DNA from: Pseudomonas abietaniphila
Lineage (GTDB): Bacteria; Pseudomonadota; Gammaproteobacteria; Pseudomonadales; Pseudomonadaceae
Assembly (NCBI RefSeq): GCF_900100795.1
Contig: NZ_FNCO01000001.1
Span: 558,001-622,000 of the forward strand
Length of the DNA: 64,000 bases
Direction of reading: 5' to 3'
Shown here: positions 62,997 through 64,000 of the stretch, piece after piece
Layout of the letters: each line of letters begins with the position of its first letter
Numbering within the stretch: position 1 is the stretch's first letter
The notes under the pieces: generated by a model
The model's database searches: none
Told to the model about the DNA's origin: nothing
What the model saw: the letters and a program-made list of their open reading frames with translations, nothing else
Translations under genes and position numbers: made by a program

Positions 62997-63730
62997 CGTG
63001 GGGACGCTCCCGCGGAGGTGGTCAAGCGATTGAAGGCCGTGTCCAGACCGCCCCCGTGTTCGGCGCTGACCTCACGGGCCTGGCCGCTGGCAACCAGGCG
63101 GCCCTGATGCAGAATCAGAAGGTCGTCGTCGCTGTGGACTTCGTCGAGCAAATGGGTGGTCCAGAGCACGCTGATACCCTGTTCGCGGCACAGGCTGCGC
63201 ACATGCTGGTTCAGCGCCAGACGACTCCCCGGGTCCAGGCCCACGCTGGCTTCGTCCAGCAGCAGAAGGCGTGGTTGATGCAGCAACGCTCTCGCGATTT
63301 CCACCCGGCGTCGGTGGCCGCCATTGAGCTCGCGGACCCGCTCGCGACGGCGCTCGCTCAACCCCTGACGTGCCAGCTCCTGTTCAACCCGTTCGTTGAC
63401 CTCACGCCGGGCCAGGCCATGCAGCGCGGCGTGATACCGCAGGTTCTGTTCAACGCTCAAGTCCAGATCCAGCGTGCTTTGCTGAAACACCACGCCCAGT
63501 TGCTTCAGGGCTGGACGAGGTGACTGACGCAGCGAAAACTCGCCTATACGGATCTCGCCTTTTTGCACGTCGTAGAGACGGGTCAACAGCGCGATCAAGG
63601 TGGATTTTCCCGCGCCGTTCGGGCCCAGCAAGGCGGCGAAGCGACCGGGCGCCAGGCTGAACGAAACCTGCCGCAATGCCTCGCGCGGGCCGTAGGAAAA
63701 GCTCAATTGATCGACGTGCAACGCGCTCAT
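62993..63730 (-). CDS. ABC exporter ATPase of the PQQ-alcohol region
   Basis: A 245-residue ATPase with Walker A GPNGAGKSTLIALL, Walker B LLLLDEASVGLD and signature region RELNGGHRRRVEIARALL, where the usual LSGGQ is altered to LNGGH, as in many ABC-2 exporters of this type. The ATG at 63730 (MSALHVDQLSFSYG) overlaps the stop of the beta-propeller gene; the frame is open 49 codons further inside that gene. Confidence 0.9.
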   Translation of the reverse strand: MSALHVDQLSFSYGPREALRQVSFSLAPGRFAALLGPNGAGKSTLIALLTRLYDVQKGEIRIGEFSLRQSPRPALKQLGVVFQQSTLDLDLSVEQNLRYHAALHGLARREVNERVEQELARQGLSERRRERVRELNGGHRRRVEIARALLHQPRLLLLDEASVGLDPGSRLALNQHVRSLCREQGISVLWTTHLLDEVHSDDDLLILHQGRLVASGQAREVSAEHGGGLDTAFNRLTTSAGASPR

Positions 63731-64000
63731 GGCGCCACCACCACACCCCACGGATAACGCCCGACCTTGACCGACTTGAGCACCTTGAGGCTGGTCACGT
63801 CGATCACCGAAACGTCGCCGCTGACACCGTTGGTTGCCAACAGCTGTTTCTGATCCGGGGTGAAGGACAACTGCCACACCCGTCGCCCCACCAGCAGGTA
63901 GTCGATGACGTCCAGGGTTTTTGCATCGATCACCGCGACATGGTTCGCTGGCCCCAGGGCGACAAATGCGTATTTGCCGTCATCGCTGATCTTGATGCCC
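63727..64000 (-). CDS. YVTN-type beta-propeller protein of the PQQ-alcohol region (partial)
   Basis: Only the last 90 codons are in the window; the gene continues past 64000. It reads GIKISDDGKYAFVALGPANHVAVIDA, KTLDVIDYLLVGRRVWQLSFTPDQKQLLATNGVSGDVSVIDVTSLKVLKSVKVGRYPWG, i.e. two blades of a YVTN propeller. Propeller proteins of this kind stand next to the ABC exporter in PQQ-alcohol regions. ATGA overlap with the ATPase gene. Confidence 0.85.
   Translation of the reverse strand, partial: GIKISDDGKYAFVALGPANHVAVIDAKTLDVIDYLLVGRRVWQLSFTPDQKQLLATNGVSGDVSVIDVTSLKVLKSVKVGRYPWGVVVAP

Overview
The window looks like chromosomal DNA of a Pseudomonas in the fluorescens/syringae lineages. The grounds are high GC, the nasST-pyrD-rmf-rlmL block, a structured rmf leader, the PQQ-alcohol (ped/erb) accessory genes, and two to three families of paired palindromic repeats between genes of the kind typical for these species. 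No phage, insertion sequence, tRNA, rRNA or CRISPR array was found.

Layout. 1-2.2 kb: nasS-nasT nitrate sensor/antiterminator (minus strand). 2.2-6.4 kb: pyrD, rmf with a structured leader, rlmL. 6.5-8.6 kb: a CHASE-PAS-GGDEF diguanylate cyclase. 8.7-14 kb: paoABC-like molybdenum aldehyde oxidoreductase and a YahK-type alcohol dehydrogenase. 14.3-17.2 kb: GAF-GAF-GGDEF-EAL protein. 17.2-18.1 kb: a divergent gene pair (compact SRAP-like protein and an unknown 99-residue protein) separated by a perfect LexA box. 18.1-21.7 kb: an HxlR regulator, a secreted MetX-like hydrolase, an unknown 204-residue protein and a Tat-exported SMP-30/gluconolactonase. 22-25.8 kb: a three-gene FAD-GMC dehydrogenase/cytochrome c operon whose first gene, encoding the Tat-signal-bearing small subunit, has an in-frame amber codon. 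26.4-30.5 kb: an orphan PBP2 gene and poxB. 30.8-38.2 kb: RpiR regulator, D-Ala-D-Ala dipeptidase and a five-gene peptide ABC importer (ddp-like). 38.4-43.2 kb: LysR/VOC divergent pair, chemoreceptor, periplasmic esterase. 43.4-54.2 kb: complete carbon-phosphorus lyase locus phnCDE-FGHIJKLMNP behind a tandem Pho box. 54.4-60.7 kb: aryl esterase/perhydrolase, an EmrAB-type tripartite efflux operon led by its HxlR regulator, and a thioredoxin. 60.8-64 kb: LuxR regulator (ErbR/AgmR type), CXXXCW rhodanese, ABC exporter and beta-propeller of the PQQ-alcohol oxidation region, cut by the window end.

How the parts work together. The phn locus imports phosphonates (CDE), activates them on ATP (GHIL), trims (M), breaks the C-P bond (J) and recycles the ribose product (P, N). 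Its promoter carries four 7-mers at exact 11-bp spacing with a -10 box 10 bp further on. An intrinsic terminator after phnE and a palindrome before phnF suggest that phnF onward can be expressed separately. The ddp-like block joins peptidoglycan dipeptide uptake to cleavage of D-Ala-D-Ala. The least explained elements are the LexA-controlled pair at 17.2-18.1 kb, the amber-interrupted dehydrogenase subunit, the unknown 204-residue protein with an ideal ribosome binding site, and the conserved-looking hairpins before rmf and rlmL.
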